The notes under the pieces: generated by a model | Database searches by the model: none | What the model was told of the DNA's origin: nothing | The model's input: the letters and a program-made list of their open reading frames with translations, nothing else | Part shown: positions 27,601 through 38,068 of the stretch, one piece after another | Position numbering within the stretch: position 1 is the first letter of the stretch | Layout: each line of letters opens with the position of its first letter | Assembly (NCBI GenBank): GCA_964036195.1 | Contig: OZ038457.1 | Coordinates: 1,773,180 to 1,837,179 of the forward strand | Direction of reading: 5' to 3' | Length of the DNA: 64,000 nt | From: Sphaerolaimus hirsutus | Taxonomy: Eukaryota; Nematoda; Chromadorea; Monhysterida; Sphaerolaimidae | Translations under genes and position numbers: made by a program

Positions 27601-30600
27601 GTGCCTTATATTAGAGGTAGACATTATACTCGAGGTATGCCTTATATTTATTTCGACACATTCAACAAAAAAAATTTCAACAACATTCGACCCTTTAATA
27701 GTTCCCCCGTGTTAGACGATTGAGGAAAAAATAGATCCCCCATTTGAATAATCCCCCTCCCCAAATGATGAATTAAAGTTAATGCACATATCTTTTAAAA
27801 ATATTTGATTGAAGTCAGACCAAGCAAAATAGCTGTGTCTGGTTTGATTCATCAAGTGCAAATGCAGCACTACTGGTGTGCAAAAATGCAATAATTGAAT
27901 GGAATTGCAACGGGCATTGGCGGCGCAAGGTCCCAATTTGTGCTTGTGACATTCACAATCACATTGGCCGAAATTTGACCTTGTGACACTTTTTACTAGG
28001 TAAACTAGGTATTTCTGCTTGTGACACCGAAAATTCCGCTTGTGACATTCACAAGCGCACAAGCGCTTACGCCGCCTATGGCAACGGGGACAAGGACAAA
28101 ATGTCTACATAAGTGTTATAGATACATGCTTGAAAATTTTGAGGAAATTATAATTCCCCCACTTGAATAATTCCCTGTCCCCTCAAACTTGTCTGACAAA
28201 AAATAATTCCCCAGGGGAATTATTCAAGTACATATTGGAGGTATACCTTATATTGGAGGTAATACGGTAATAATATGATCCATGCTTTTGAAGTCAATAC
28301 ACATAACACTAACAAACCTTCATGTATTTGACACAAGTAATTCCACGTGCTTGGGACATAATCAACACATTTTTTGCGGGCATAAATTTTCCGATCTTTT
28401 ATGAATAGACAATTACCACTTCCTGGGGCCCCATCTCCGAGCGGCAGTGAATCTGTAATAATGTGGTTATTCTGTAGATCAGGGGCCAGTTCCACAAATT
28501 GTGAAGTGAGAAGTAAAATGGTAAATGCAAAGTGAAATGAAAAGTGAGAAGTGAATTGCGAAGGGAAATTGGCAAAAGCGAAGTGAAATGAGAATTGAAT
28601 TGAGAAGTGAAATGGGAAGCGAAATGGCAAGTAGAAAGTTGAATGGAAAAACTTTGATAAATGGATACTGAACTGCGATTAGCATTCAAAAAATCACCTA
28701 TGTTTTGGAAAATATATATAAATATATCACTCCAAATTTGGACGAAAATATCAATATATATAAATCACTCAAGGTCCTCAGAAAATATACCTCAATTACT
28801 GAAAAAATTACTCTAAGCTTGAAAAAATCACAAAAAAAATCACTTGCGCTTTATTTTAATTTCAAGAGATCTTACCAGTTTTTGAGGGCTTAACTAACCA
28901 TATTTCCTTGAAAAACACCCAAGTTTTTTTATTCAGAGTGAGAATTTTGAGGGGGGTTATACAAGAGAGGGGTTATTTCTCCAGAACCAAGGGTTTTTTA
29001 ACTCCCAGAACTCCCAGTACTAATTTGTTGTTTGAAACATATGCAGAGATAGAGAAATGCAACAATAAGCACCATTTATGAGGGGTAGATGTAGATATAA
29101 GTATGTAGATGGTATAAAACAGGTGTTCATGTAACACAATCATTGTTGTTAACATCTGTTCTGCATTGCCCGAATCACAAACCGTAACTTTTGTTATCTA
29201 TGTTCCCTTTACATCCAAAGTGGGGGGGGGTATTTCGAGGGGGTAGGGGTTATTAATTCATATGACCCTATTGTAGGGGGGTATTTCAAGAGGGGTGTAT
29301 TTTGAGGGGGTACTTCAAGGATATACGGTAAAGAGGTGCTTTATGCACTAAAACATGACAATACAATTCATAGCAGGATGACATAAATAAAAAGTTACTA
29401 AAACAGTTAACTTCTTTGTCACATACAAAATGAAGAGTGATGGCGATGTCACCATTTGTCATCATTTGAGTTTTCACATTAGGTAAACACAGTGGCCAAC
29501 TAGTGACTTGCCAAAACCACCCCACTGAAATTCATGCCATTTGTGAAAACTAAACATCTAGAGCATTCAATTGTAGAAAACTGAATTGTGACATGTGACC
29601 ATTTTTGGCCATTTAGGTGTTCAAAACTCTTATGATTAAAACAAGTGTGTGTAGGCACAATATTTACCTGCTTTCATTTCATCAACTATACCACGGGTGG
29701 CTACGCGAGTCATGGATATCCTCAAAACACATGCAAAGAAAAAATAATTTGAACATGCGACGAATACATTGTGAGACAATGTATTATAAGCACGTGGCGG
29801 TGAACAACATTTAAATAGTAATAACATGAGCACCAATTTTATAATATTGTAATAGTATTAAGAGAAAGTGATACCAAGGCCTTGGAATTTTTAAATTACT
29901 GATAGTAATGAAGACCTAACAAACAGTAGGTGATACTTTTGAATATTTAAAGGGCAAAGGGTCTAATATGTGAATATACATATAACAGAATACCGGTGCA
30001 AGGAACTATGAGGGAGTAGACATTAGTGTACTTGCCTACCATGAAGCCCTCATCCATGGTTTATAGAGACATTTTTTATGTTTCTATATTTGTATTGGCC
30101 CAAACAGTATACCATTCATGCATTAACAGATGTCACATTTATTATGTGCAAGTTGTTAATACATGTCAGGTATTAAGCGACCACATATACATAACATTTA
30201 TGTATATATGATATTTCCTCACTCCTTGAATTACACCTAGAGATATCACTGTTTATAATCTATGAAACACACGTGAACACTAGCTTAGCCTATGCTTGCA
30301 AGCATTGTCACTTGGGGTCACAAGGGCTTTATCAAGGGTGGATAAGTGAGAGGAAACTAGACACCATGATTTTGAACATTCGAGTTCCAACATGGTCCTG
30401 TACCGATCTATAGGTGCTGCATTAGCAACCCTTAAGCGACAGTTGTTTCCACAACACTCACAGTTTAAAGCTTTTAGTAGCGACCTTCTCCAATGTATAA
30501 GAGTAGAATGCAGACATGCATACATATAATGAGACATTGTTGGCCATAACATATTTTGATATTCTAAGCAGAATAAACAATTATTCCACAATCTACCATT

Positions 30601-33600
30601 TTTTGCATTTTGATTGTATTGGATTAATGTTTGAAATAGCCCATGTCTAAAAAATACCCAGGGCAATTGAGTAGAAAGTGTCTTGTAGACATTAAATGGT
30701 ATAGGTGATCCAACAAGGTATCGCTCAAATCTTGTTCTTGAGTATTTCAGTGATCCCAATGATCCGTCCATCCATGCATTTTGTTTAGCAATTATGTGAA
30801 TGCTATTTTTGCCAATCGACTGATCTATACCATTTTCTTTCTGCTCAGTTTGAGATCTACCTAAAGGACTATGTTTACAGATGGTCTTATTTGTGTAATT
30901 TTGTCCATTCCATATATGCCGTTTTTGTAGTTCTACTAACCCTATTGCTATCTGATGATTTATCACGATTTGTGTATACCATGCCTTCATGGTCATGACA
31001 TCACCATTGATTGCGAGACACCTGTTCAATATATATGAAGGTGAATGTGTAACCTTCCTATATACCGACATTTGTATCCCTACCAGCCTACGCAATGTAC
31101 ACTTGCTTAGGCCATAGATTTCTACTCCATAAAAGATTTTTGACATTGCATATAATGTCCAAAGCCTATTCACTGCCCAATATGGCTGTATGGAGTATGA
31201 ACTTAGCTCTGCCACCAAAACAGCAGCAGTATGTGCCCATTGCACTGTAAGACATTGTTGCTTTCTAAAGCAGTCTTTATCTGAGGATAGTGTAATACTG
31301 AGGTATTTTATTTCATCTACATCAGAAATGGACTGCAGGTTTCCCCAGCTGTCCCTACCCAGTAACCAGCATTTTTGACTTTGAGCTTTTTGACCAAAGT
31401 GCAATACTTTGCTTTTATCTGGGTTAACAATGACCCCCCATCGCCATGACCACTCTGTAAATTGGTGCATGATATGTTGTAGATCGCTGTTGTTGTTGGC
31501 TAGCAGAACTAAATCATCGACAAAAAACGTTGCTGGCACGTAACTATTTTGTAGTTTTGTGCCTTTATTTAATAGTTCTAAGTTGGTCCTGGGATCGGCC
31601 ATGTAAAGTACATACAAACTTGGTGATTAGCAACACCCTGACATACACCAAGCGGGTAGTCCCTTTCTGGACTGTACATATCACCATATTGTATGATACA
31701 TTTGAGATCATTGTATGTCCCAGATATGGCTCATATAAACTTATTTGGATACCCATAGTCTGCTAATTTGGACCATAATTTATCTCTGGGAACCCTGTCA
31801 AATGCCTTTGTCACATCGACAAAGCACCTGGAAAGTTTTTCCCAGACCTAAGACACCCCTGAATAATAACGTGATTATCCGTTGTCCTTTGCTTTTTGCG
31901 AAAACCACCTTGCATGCAACCAAACCCTCCCACCTGCTCGAAGGCATTTAAGAGTCTGTCGTTAAGGACTGAACAGTATAGTTTTAGCAAATTAACCCTG
32001 AAGACCTATAGATCTGTAATTATCTATGTTGCTTTTCGGGCCTTTCTTATGTAGGAGTGACAGCTTACATAGCTTCGCACTCTTAGGAATGTGTCCCCTG
32101 TCGAACCAAGTGTTATATATGTATGTGAGTGAGCGTAGCATTTTGTGATACACACCTGTTGTGCCAGGAGATTTTCCTAACTTTAGCCTTTTTATGTCAG
32201 CATCAACCTCCCCTATGGATATTTGATTGTTCAGCTGAGTTCTTACATCACTGTTGATTACACCAGAAAGCGATGTATGACAATCTGTGCTATCAAGCAT
32301 AGGGTTTGCTGTCTGAACTTTTCTCCAAAAACCACGCAACACTTCAGATATTTTATCGGGCGTGTCTGCAAGGTCTCCTGATGTCGTTCTCAGCATGGGA
32401 AATGCTACTCCGCTTTCTCTAAAGCGTTTGGCCATTTTATACAGATCAGTGTTAACACTGTTTGTGTAAAATTTGCGCTCCAGTCGTTTTTGCTTTTGCA
32501 CAAGATCATATTCATTTTCCCAGCTTCGTATTCTATCACAAAGACTAATGACCCTACATTTGTACTCGGTATATAGAATCAGACCCAGTTTAAGGTGTCT
32601 TCTATACCTTTGTATTTCTGATTTATACCACATAATACTGTTTTCAGTATTGTTAATGGGAGCTTTCAGTGATCTAATCGGAAAGTTTGTTTTGAAATAT
32701 GCCCAGAATCACTTCATAAGTGCAATAGTTCCCTTTTGGTTCTCCCGCAACTTTTTTTATTGCTACCTTAAAGGGTTCTATTTTAGATTCACCTTTAACA
32801 ATCCAGCCGTGCTCAAATAGAGGTCTACCGTTTTTGACGCCACCCTCCATTTGCGGACTAAGACTTGTTATAATTGCACAGTGATTGGATAGAATACTAT
32901 CAGATGATGTTGGCACTGTGTAACAGATAGTTTCCCCCCATTCTATCACATCATCTAAGACTACAAAGTCTAGCAGAGTTCATACTTTGCCAGATTCATA
33001 ACTCCACCAGACATTATTATTTGATGGAGGTAATCTTAAATCATTGACTTCCATAAAGGACAGGAGTAATCTCCCTGTATCATTTTGTTTGGGGCGATTT
33101 CGCTCAAATCCTGTTAGACTATTACCAATATGCCCATTTAAGTTGCCCACTAGAACCGCAAACATATTTGAAACTGCTTTGAACACTATTTTAACTCAAT
33201 AATGCTCTACATGAGCAGAGAGATTCTGTGGAGAAAATCACTTGCAAAATACTCTTGCACAAATTACACGTTTTAGTCAAAAAGTGCAATACTTATATGC
33301 AGTATGAGTGATTTTCTCAGTGATTTTTTTTCGAATTGCAAAAAATATATATAATTATATCACTCAAATTTTGAAAAAAATACAAATATGTATAAATCAC
33401 GTGTTATTTATATTTATTGTGATTTGCGAAAATATAAATCACAGGTTATTTTTCAAATGCTAAAGATATTTCATCAATTAGTTGTGCCAAATTCTAACAA
33501 AAATGGCACGTTTTTGTGTTAAAATACATTTCGTGAAATGACTTGATAGAAAGATGCAGGAATATTTTGACGAAAGAATAATTCCCCCTCAAATAATTCC

Positions 33601-36581
33601 CCCCTCGAATAGTTCCCCCCTCAAAAAAGTCTGGCGAAATAACAATCCCCCAGGGGGATTATTCAAGCAAATACGGTATATTGTATGTGGATTTGAAATA
33701 CCATTGTTTCTATGAAATATTGTTTATAATATTACAATATACCACAATATTAGTAGATCACATAACTTGTTACTGCTTTTTCTAGTGACCATAAGAAAAA
33801 AATGAACCCATTAAAGTCGGCAGACGTATCGCCCTACAAAGATTTGCGTCAATCTCTCCAGTGGAGAATGCATGACGGCATTAGGTATTGTGAGTTGTGA
33901 CGCAATTTTTTAACGATTGGAATAGATCGGGTCACATATGAAAACTTGGCCCTTATCCCAGTTACCAGTTGCGTTTTATACAAATGAGAGTGAAAACTGA
34001 AAGTTAGCTAAAAATCGTTAAAATTTGCTTCGCTTTGCCAATTTCCACCTTCATAATCGCTATTGTGAGCCTATTTTATTCATATTAATAGCGGATTTCG
34101 AAATTTTGGCCGGCTGCTAAGTTCTCTTTTGTTGGAACGGAGCCAACGAATGAAAAATAAAATAAAAACAAAAACAGTAGTTTGAACGGTCAAATTCTTT
34201 ACGAGCAACGTTGAAAATGTAGATAACTAGGGCGTGGCACGCGCGGACGCAGCGAAACGTTCATTTTTCTTTTAATATGATTTTCTTTTTCAATTTCTAG
34301 CGTCCGCGTGGGACACAAGTTTCGTTGTTCGCTCTATTCACGAGCGAATTCTAACTCTCCGATTTTGTAGGGTGAAATGTCCGCCGACTTTACCAAAGTT
34401 TGCGATGGGTTTCTCATAGGTGTACTGGGGACACTTAGTCCGTGATCGACTATAATAAGTGTAGGCAGTCATGCTCCAATGCCATCCATCTGCTGTTCGA
34501 AATCCCGACATGTAATATGGAGAACTCTGTGATAAAAGAATGAATGCCTGTTTGGGAAAAATTGTCAATCACAGCAAAAACAGTGCCGGTGATCTGCTGT
34601 AAGTGTTTTCATGCAGACACTTCAATGCACTTAATGAATTTCCAAGCAGTTTAAATGTAAAGGATTTAGTAATGCAATTAGTAATTGATGTTTGAAAACT
34701 GCATGCCATTCGTGATCAGTAACGATGGCAAAAAATATTCGAAAATTCGAAAACGTTTTCGAATTTTCGAATTTTTTAGGACTTTTCGAATTTTTGAGCA
34801 CGCGGTAAAAAAAATACATAAAAATCGATTTTTTCTCTCAAAAAAATTCAAAAATTCGAAATCGTTTTCAAATTTTCAAATTTTTTTCTTGTTTTGGCAT
34901 AAAATAGGGTGTAAAACGCTCAAATCACCACATTTCATGAATTTATTTGTAGCGAGATAACAAAAAATCTGCAGACGTGTCTGCTGTAACAGCTCAGAAG
35001 GCTGTAAAAACTGAAGATACATTTAAAATAAAGCAGAAAAAGTAAAAAAAGAAGTAATTTGATGCAAAAAAATTCGAAAAGTCCTAAAAAATTTGAAAAT
35101 TCGAAAAGTAATCAAAAAAATGCGAAAATTCGAAAACTACTTTGGGAAAAAATTCGAAAATTTGAAAAGTCATTTTAGAAAAAATACTTAAAAATTTAAA
35201 TACTTTTTCAAGAGGGTTTGCCATCGTTAGTAATCAGGCATGTTCAGGTTCTGAAGTGTGATCAGGGAAGCTTCAGGAGTGATAAGGCTCTGAAGTGTGC
35301 TCATGGGGGAAGCTTCAAACCACATCAGTGCATTTCACGAGCACTTTATTAACTGTGAATTCATTTTCTCAAAATGTATCACTTCAAGCAAGCCCAACTC
35401 TGTAACCAAAGTGTCCAACAGTTCCTGTGTGTCAATTTGAGCCATTGTAGCTATGGTTGCTTGCGGTGAACTGGTGCAGCAGGTTGCCGCGTTGCAGTGG
35501 ACCCCCCTGCAGTCATCATAGTATTTATTAAGCGGGAATTAGAGCTCAGCGTCGATTCGACGTGAAATGATGACGTGAAATGACGTCGTGAAATTAATTA
35601 CACGAGTGTGGATCATGCTACGGGTCTACAATTTTCTAAGGATAATATATGGATCAATACCTTAATCGTGTCCAATACTGAGTGTTATCAGCCACAACTA
35701 GAGCGAATTGAAAAATTCTATTTTTATCATTTCACGTCATCATAATTTCACGTCACAGTGTCAGGGAACAACTTGACATTTCACGTCAGACTATCGCTCT
35801 AGTTGTGGCTGATAACACTCAGTATTGGACACGATTAAGGTATTGATTCATATATTATCCTTAGAAAATTGTAGACCCGTAGCATGATCCACACTCGTGT
35901 AATTAATTTCACGACGTCATTTCACGTCATCATTTCACGTCGCATCGACGCTGAGCTCTAATTCCGGCTTAATGATTGCATTATGCACAGTAGTTTGTGG
36001 AAGAAATTTTGGAAACTGATAAATGAATTACCACTTACTTTGAGAAACGCTTGAATATATAATAAGAAGAAATATTCGTGGTATGTATTTATGTACTTCG
36101 CTTTACATGTTCCCATGTATTTTCTAAAAACCATCCTTTTGTCTTACATTTAAACTGGGGTAAAGTAATTTTCGCTAGACTTATCTATTTACATTATCCT
36201 AAAATAAAAACATCTTAAAATAATGTTGTTTTTTCTGGTACCTTTTTCCTCCGACCGTATAGCAAATGCCAGTATTCTCATCATAATAACTATTGTAGAA
36301 ATTGCCGCATTCATAGTACTGGGGGCACTCCCAGACCCTGTAAAAAGCTCTGTAAACTGTCAAGTGTCATGCAAAGGGTCAAAAGTCATGGAAAATGCCA
36401 TGCAAAATGGCAACTCGGTGGCCATTTTGCAGGGCATTTTCCATGATTTTTGACACTTAGCATGACATTTGACATTTTACAGGGCTTTTTACAGGGTCTG
36501 GGATTGGCACCTGGATAATTTTCTGACAAAATGATGGTGATATGGGAACTCCAGCAATGGCAAATGTGTCATTCAAAAGAA
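12616..36581 (-). CDS. DEG/ENaC sodium channel with C-type lectin and EGF domains, 5' partial
   Basis: Exons in coding order: 36581-36511, 36318-36242, (one missing), 34547-34394, 28452-28318, 27309-27190, 23914-23685, 22866-22755, 22325-22165, 19935-19837, 19204-19126, 17416-17311, about 15611-15483, 12753-12616 (stop TGA). Phases agree across all adjacent exons except the missing one and the 17.3 to 15.5 kb join. The first exons form a C-type lectin fold (YYMSG, WHWS, GNCLFI, C-x15-C ending YLCQI). The 27.2-kb exon is an EGF domain with six Cys. The rest is an ASC channel: WCTFEREPC, GNCLSFN, VHIQ...VAPGE, LGHPYSDC, ACYISC...CECVDNKYP, CTCPPAC, and the second membrane helix beginning YVGGNLGILAGISVFSIAE. 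Nematode egas genes (EGF plus ASC) are the nearest known class; the lectin fold is extra. The amino end with the first membrane helix was not found. Confidence 0.85.
12869..13886. repeat. composite of TACCGTATTACCTCGAAT elements
   Basis: Starts TACCGTATTACCTCGAAT and closes near 13886 with an inverse end. Inner modules repeat CTCGAAT plus C-tracts on one side and GGGG plus TTAATTCAAGG on the other. A second member starts about 13290 and a CACACACTAG palindrome (13524-13724) has inserted, so it is a nest. It lies in the last intron of the channel gene. Confidence 0.65.
13524..13724. mobile_element. MITE with GGCCCTGCACACACTAG ends
   Basis: The ends GGCCCTGCACACACTAGTTT and AAACTAGTGTGCGCGGGCAC are inverse copies, and TTCACACGAATTTTCGAAAAC on the left answers TTTTCAAAATTTCATGTG on the right. 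Same terminal motif as the 9456-9631 element. Non-coding. Confidence 0.7.
14217..14420. mobile_element. MITE of the CAGTCCCAAGCCCTGTAAAG group
   Basis: The left arm CCAGTCCCAAGCCCTGTAAA is answered by TTTACAGGGCTTGGGACTG on the right. The interior is made of GTAAAGTGTAAAGTCAAATG words. The ends resemble those of the 36319-36510 intron-forming element (CCCAGACCCTGTAAAAAGC). Confidence 0.75.
14630..15085. repeat. mosaic of GAGATTTAATTATATTTT words
   Basis: Direct and inverse copies of GAGATTTAATTATATTTT, ending in GCTAATCGCAGCTA. The same ending occurs inverted near 13048-13060 (ATCGCAGCTAGCATT), and similar words recur near 33320-33450. Probably a foldback element family. No coding. Confidence 0.5.
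16226..16673. repeat. full-length TACCGTATTACCTCGAAT element
   Basis: TACCGTATTACCTCGAATTA at the left, TTTCAAGGTAATACGGT at the right, about 448 bp. The interior carries TCGAATAA plus C-tract modules at both ends and a conserved core with GTGTAGCTATCTACGTTTTT. Partial relatives lie at 15978-16110, 16735-16884 and 15225-15313. Confidence 0.75.
17790..19085. repeat. two blocks of GGGTATCGGGTTTCGGGT-type degenerate satellite
   Basis: 17805-17990 and 18950-19085 are strings of GGGTATCGGGTTCGGGT variants, the reverse complement of the degraded edge of the CCCGA satellite at 3850-4135. The sequence between has no gene except the 18617-18710 hairpin. Confidence 0.6.
18617..18710. repeat. near-perfect 42-bp inverted repeat with 10-nt loop
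   Basis: 18617-18658 and 18669-18710 are inverse copies of 42 nt with one mismatch that is still a G:U pair in RNA; the loop is GGTTCAGTGA. No flanking terminal repeats or target duplication are obvious, so it is not a typical MITE. If transcribed it would form a long hairpin that Dicer-type enzymes could cut. Expression is not shown by sequence. Confidence 0.85.
19390..19800. repeat. TACCGTAAAAACTCGAAT element
   Basis: Left end TACCGTAAAAACTCGAATTA, right end TCTCGAGGTAATACAGTA, with C-tract plus TCGAAT modules inside both ends. It lies between two channel exons. Confidence 0.7.
19998..20370. mobile_element. foldback element with CACAGCAAAAA ends and GAAGTG/GCTTCC arrays
   Basis: Left end CACAGCAAAAAAGGTTCGTG, right end inverse CCAATTTTTCACTGTGA. 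The interior is packed with GTGAAGTG, GCGTGTGGAAGCG and the inverse CTTCCACACGC. Relatives start at 20714, 23235 and 34563. Non-coding. Confidence 0.65.
20835..22000 (+). mobile_element. 3' fragment of a non-LTR retrotransposon
   Basis: An open frame at 20843-21301 codes the carboxyl end of a LINE reverse transcriptase protein: RHGLF, then LW, a CLFC-x12-H-x4-C zinc-knuckle and WR. The same pattern is found at the end of the longer LINE at 30.3 kb, so the match is internal to the window. After the stop comes about 0.7 kb of 3' UTR ending in a GAATT-repeat tail (21983-22000), as expected at a LINE 3' end. It is 5'-truncated and sits in a channel intron. Confidence 0.7.
22383..22650. repeat. 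partial element with TAGTGATGTGA end and TGGCGC array
   Basis: Begins TAGTGATGTGAGAAGCGCC and continues as a degenerate array of TGGCGC, GGCGCC and GGCGCTT words. The right terminus and target duplication were not found. Same group as 8882-10277. Confidence 0.55.
23235..23567. mobile_element. second CACAGCAAAAAA / GTGAAGTG foldback element
   Basis: Starts CACAGCAAAAAATCG and carries GTGAAGTGCGTGGAAGCG, then inverse CTTCACGACGCATCACAC and TATTTTGTTGTGT. It lies between the 23.7- and 22.8-kb channel exons. Confidence 0.6.
23987..24920. mobile_element. hAT-like non-autonomous element with GGCACC sub-terminal arrays
   Basis: Ends TAGTGATGTGAGGCACC and GGTGCCATTACTTCACTA; perfect 8-bp target duplication CATAAAAT at 23979-23986 and 24921-24928. 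GGCACCG words fill the zones just inside both ends (about 24000-24190 and 24690-24910). The centre is unrelated AT-rich DNA with no transposase. The same terminal motif and design as 8882-10277, but with a different array word. Confidence 0.85.
24929..27189. other. channel-gene intron, no exon seen
   Basis: Long AT-rich stretch between the 23.9- and 27.2-kb channel exons. It holds C-tract remnants near 26985-27060 of the TCGAAT family, but no open frame with recognisable domain on either strand. Confidence 0.5.
28480..28640. mobile_element. truncated MITE of the CAGGGGCCAGTTCCAC group
   Basis: Starts CAGGGGCCAGTTCCACAAAT and continues with AGTGAAATGAGAAGTG words. The complete relative at 58427-58574 has the same end on both sides. 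It lies about 27 bp upstream of the acceptor of the 28318-28452 lectin exon. Confidence 0.6.
30280..33190 (-). mobile_element. decayed LINE (endonuclease and reverse transcriptase remnants)
   Basis: Frames 33186-32980, 32949-32674, 32633-31992 and 31617-30280 follow each other on the minus strand, separated by frameshifts. The first two resemble an apurinic-type endonuclease (a GNLNGHIGN block, then a SNHCAI in place of the usual S-D-H-x-hydrophobic). The next carry reverse transcriptase segments, including FVDDLVLLANN, the F-x-D-D box. The last ends with a CLFC-x12-H-x4-C knuckle. It is broken and 5'-truncated, non-LTR type, clade not assigned. Same orientation as the host channel gene and inside one of its introns. 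Confidence 0.8.
33803..33892 (+). other. possible isolated exon (plus strand)
   Basis: Flanked by TTTTTCTAG and AG/GTATTG. It reads DHKKKMNPLKSADV then SPYKDLRQSLQWRMHDG without a stop. No domain recognised and no partner exon found, so it may be chance. Confidence 0.25.
34720..35229. mobile_element. hAT-like non-autonomous element with TTCGAAAA arrays
   Basis: Ends TAACGATGGCAAA and inverse TTTGCCATCGTTA. Flanks GTGATCAG and GTAATCAG are an 8-bp target duplication with one change. Sub-terminal zones are arrays of ATTCGAAAA and its inverse. No coding. Confidence 0.75.
35528..35972. mobile_element. 445-bp near-perfect palindromic element, TTAA ends
   Basis: Two arms of about 180 bp are inverse copies with few differences, from TTAAGCGGGAATTAGAGC to GCTCTAATTCCGGCTTAA. 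They are separated by about 80 bp. TTAA stands at both ends, which could be the target duplication used by piggyBac-type elements. The arms contain several TGACGTGAAATGA words. Non-coding. Confidence 0.85.
36319..36510 (-). mobile_element. MITE that exactly forms an intron of the channel gene (introner-like)
   Basis: CCCAGACCCTGTAAAAAGC at 36330 is answered by its inverse ending 36502, and the palindrome centre (about 36416) is the centre of the intron. On the minus strand the element starts GTGCCAATCCCAG directly after exon ...CAG and ends GGGAGTGCCCCCAG directly before the next exon, so its own ends give the GT donor and AG acceptor. The exon phases on both sides are 0. The repeated CAG at both borders could be the target duplication. 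Confidence 0.75.
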
Positions 36582-37263
36582 CTGTAAAATAAATTATAAA
36601 TATGTTTTGTTTCATGAGGGTTATTTGACCATCTAACAATTGAACAACACTTACAATATAGTAAAATTTTGCCAAGAACATGTGAATATATAGTCCAGCT
36701 CATTATAGGATAGTTTTATCCAAAATAAGAATGACTTCACTGATTCAGATCCATTTTAAATGCATCCAATTGTTTAAAAACGTACCCCAAAACTTTGTAT
36801 TTTTTTTTTAATCAGGCATGTAGAGGATAGCTTACTGCATTACCGTATTCGAGAATGGAAACTGGCCAGTGGAGTTTTTATAGAATTTGGGGTTTTGTTT
36901 TTATGATAGAATATTATACAGCACCCTGTCATTGACAGGTGTGCTTTAAATAATTAAGACATTTTTGCTCTTTAAATATGCAGAACATAGAGTTTGTCCA
37001 AATGAATGCAGTCACATCCATTCATTGTCATTAAAGAAAAGACAATACCTAAATACATAAGTGCCATCTTGCACCATATTGTCGCGAGAGATGACAGATT
37101 TTCAGAGATAACAAATTCCACTGTATGTGTGCACATGCAGTCATAATATTTACATAGTTACATAACACACTAAACACTTAACAGTGTGACACATGCGATT
37201 ATGCATATGGATGCACTGCAAAATATGAAATGAACGTCAATATATTTCTGTGTTAAAAAAAGT

Positions 37264-37642
37264 TACCGTATTACCTCGAATTTCCCCCCCCCCCTTGAAT
37301 TAACCCCCCCCCCCCCTCGAAATACCACCCCCCCCCCCCTAAAATTGAGTGTAAAGAGAACGTACATGACAAATACCGCAGTTTGTCATCTGTACAATGC
37401 AGAACACACGTAAAAAATGATGATTGAGTGATGTTAGGGAATGGTTTATGTGTAGATACAGTTATATATGCCTATAAACACACATACATCTATGTAATTG
37501 TTTGATTTTTCTATGTCTGAGTATGGGGAATTTCTGAAAATAATAGATCCCCCCTCGAATAAACCCCCCCTCGAATTATCCCCCCCTCAAATTTTGCCGG
37601 CAAAATAATAAACCCCCTGGGGGTATTTCAAGGTAATACGGT
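37264..37642. repeat. full-length TACCGTATTACCTCGAAT element
   Basis: TACCGTATTACCTCGAAT at the left and TTTCAAGGTAATACGGTA at the right, 379 bp, with C-tract/TCGAATAA modules. A further partial member is at 38172-38275. Confidence 0.7.
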
Positions 37643-37917
37643 AATTACTTCAGGGTACTAATTCACAAGTGGAAAAGTGACAAGAAAAGTGGTGCGTGAT
37701 AAGTCAAATGTCACGTCAATTTTAAAATGAAAATATTCGTCACTTATGAGTGACCTGTTACTTGAGTTACCGCTTTTGTTTTCATGTGTCCATTAATTGG
37801 CACAAAAAACATCGCTCCACCAAAAAAAAAGACAAATTATTTTCTATCTGGCACCGTTTTGAAAACTTTTTATAAATCCAAAGATAAATCCACCAAATAA
37901 AAAAACCCCACTTCCAG

Positions 37918-38068
37918 TTTGGAAAAAGAAAAATTTTCCGCCCAACGCAACGCGGAAGATGCGAACGTGCAGTTGGAAAACGAATCGAAACACCGGCAAA
38001 ATGCAGAGAAAATGGACAAGCAATTGGAGGTGCAGTTGACCGAGTTGCAACTGAAAAGCGATGAACAG
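37918..38068 (+). pseudogene. isolated myosin heavy chain rod exon
   Basis: Between a CACTTCCAG acceptor and a CAG/GTTTGC donor there is one open exon of about 50 codons. It reads EKEKFSAQRNAEDANVQ, then ESKHRQNAEKMDKQLE and LTELQ, the heptad pattern and wording of the myosin heavy chain rod (known as a coiled coil). No other myosin exon was found within several kb on either strand. Either it is an exon of a gene with huge introns or, more likely, a displaced or duplicated exon. Confidence 0.7.

Noticed and set aside
35300..35520. Minus-strand frame reading AQIDTQELLDTLVTELGL as a missing lectin exon
   Set aside because: The wording does not fit a lectin fold, the phase does not fit both neighbours, and it lies at the edge of a repeat element; left unassigned.
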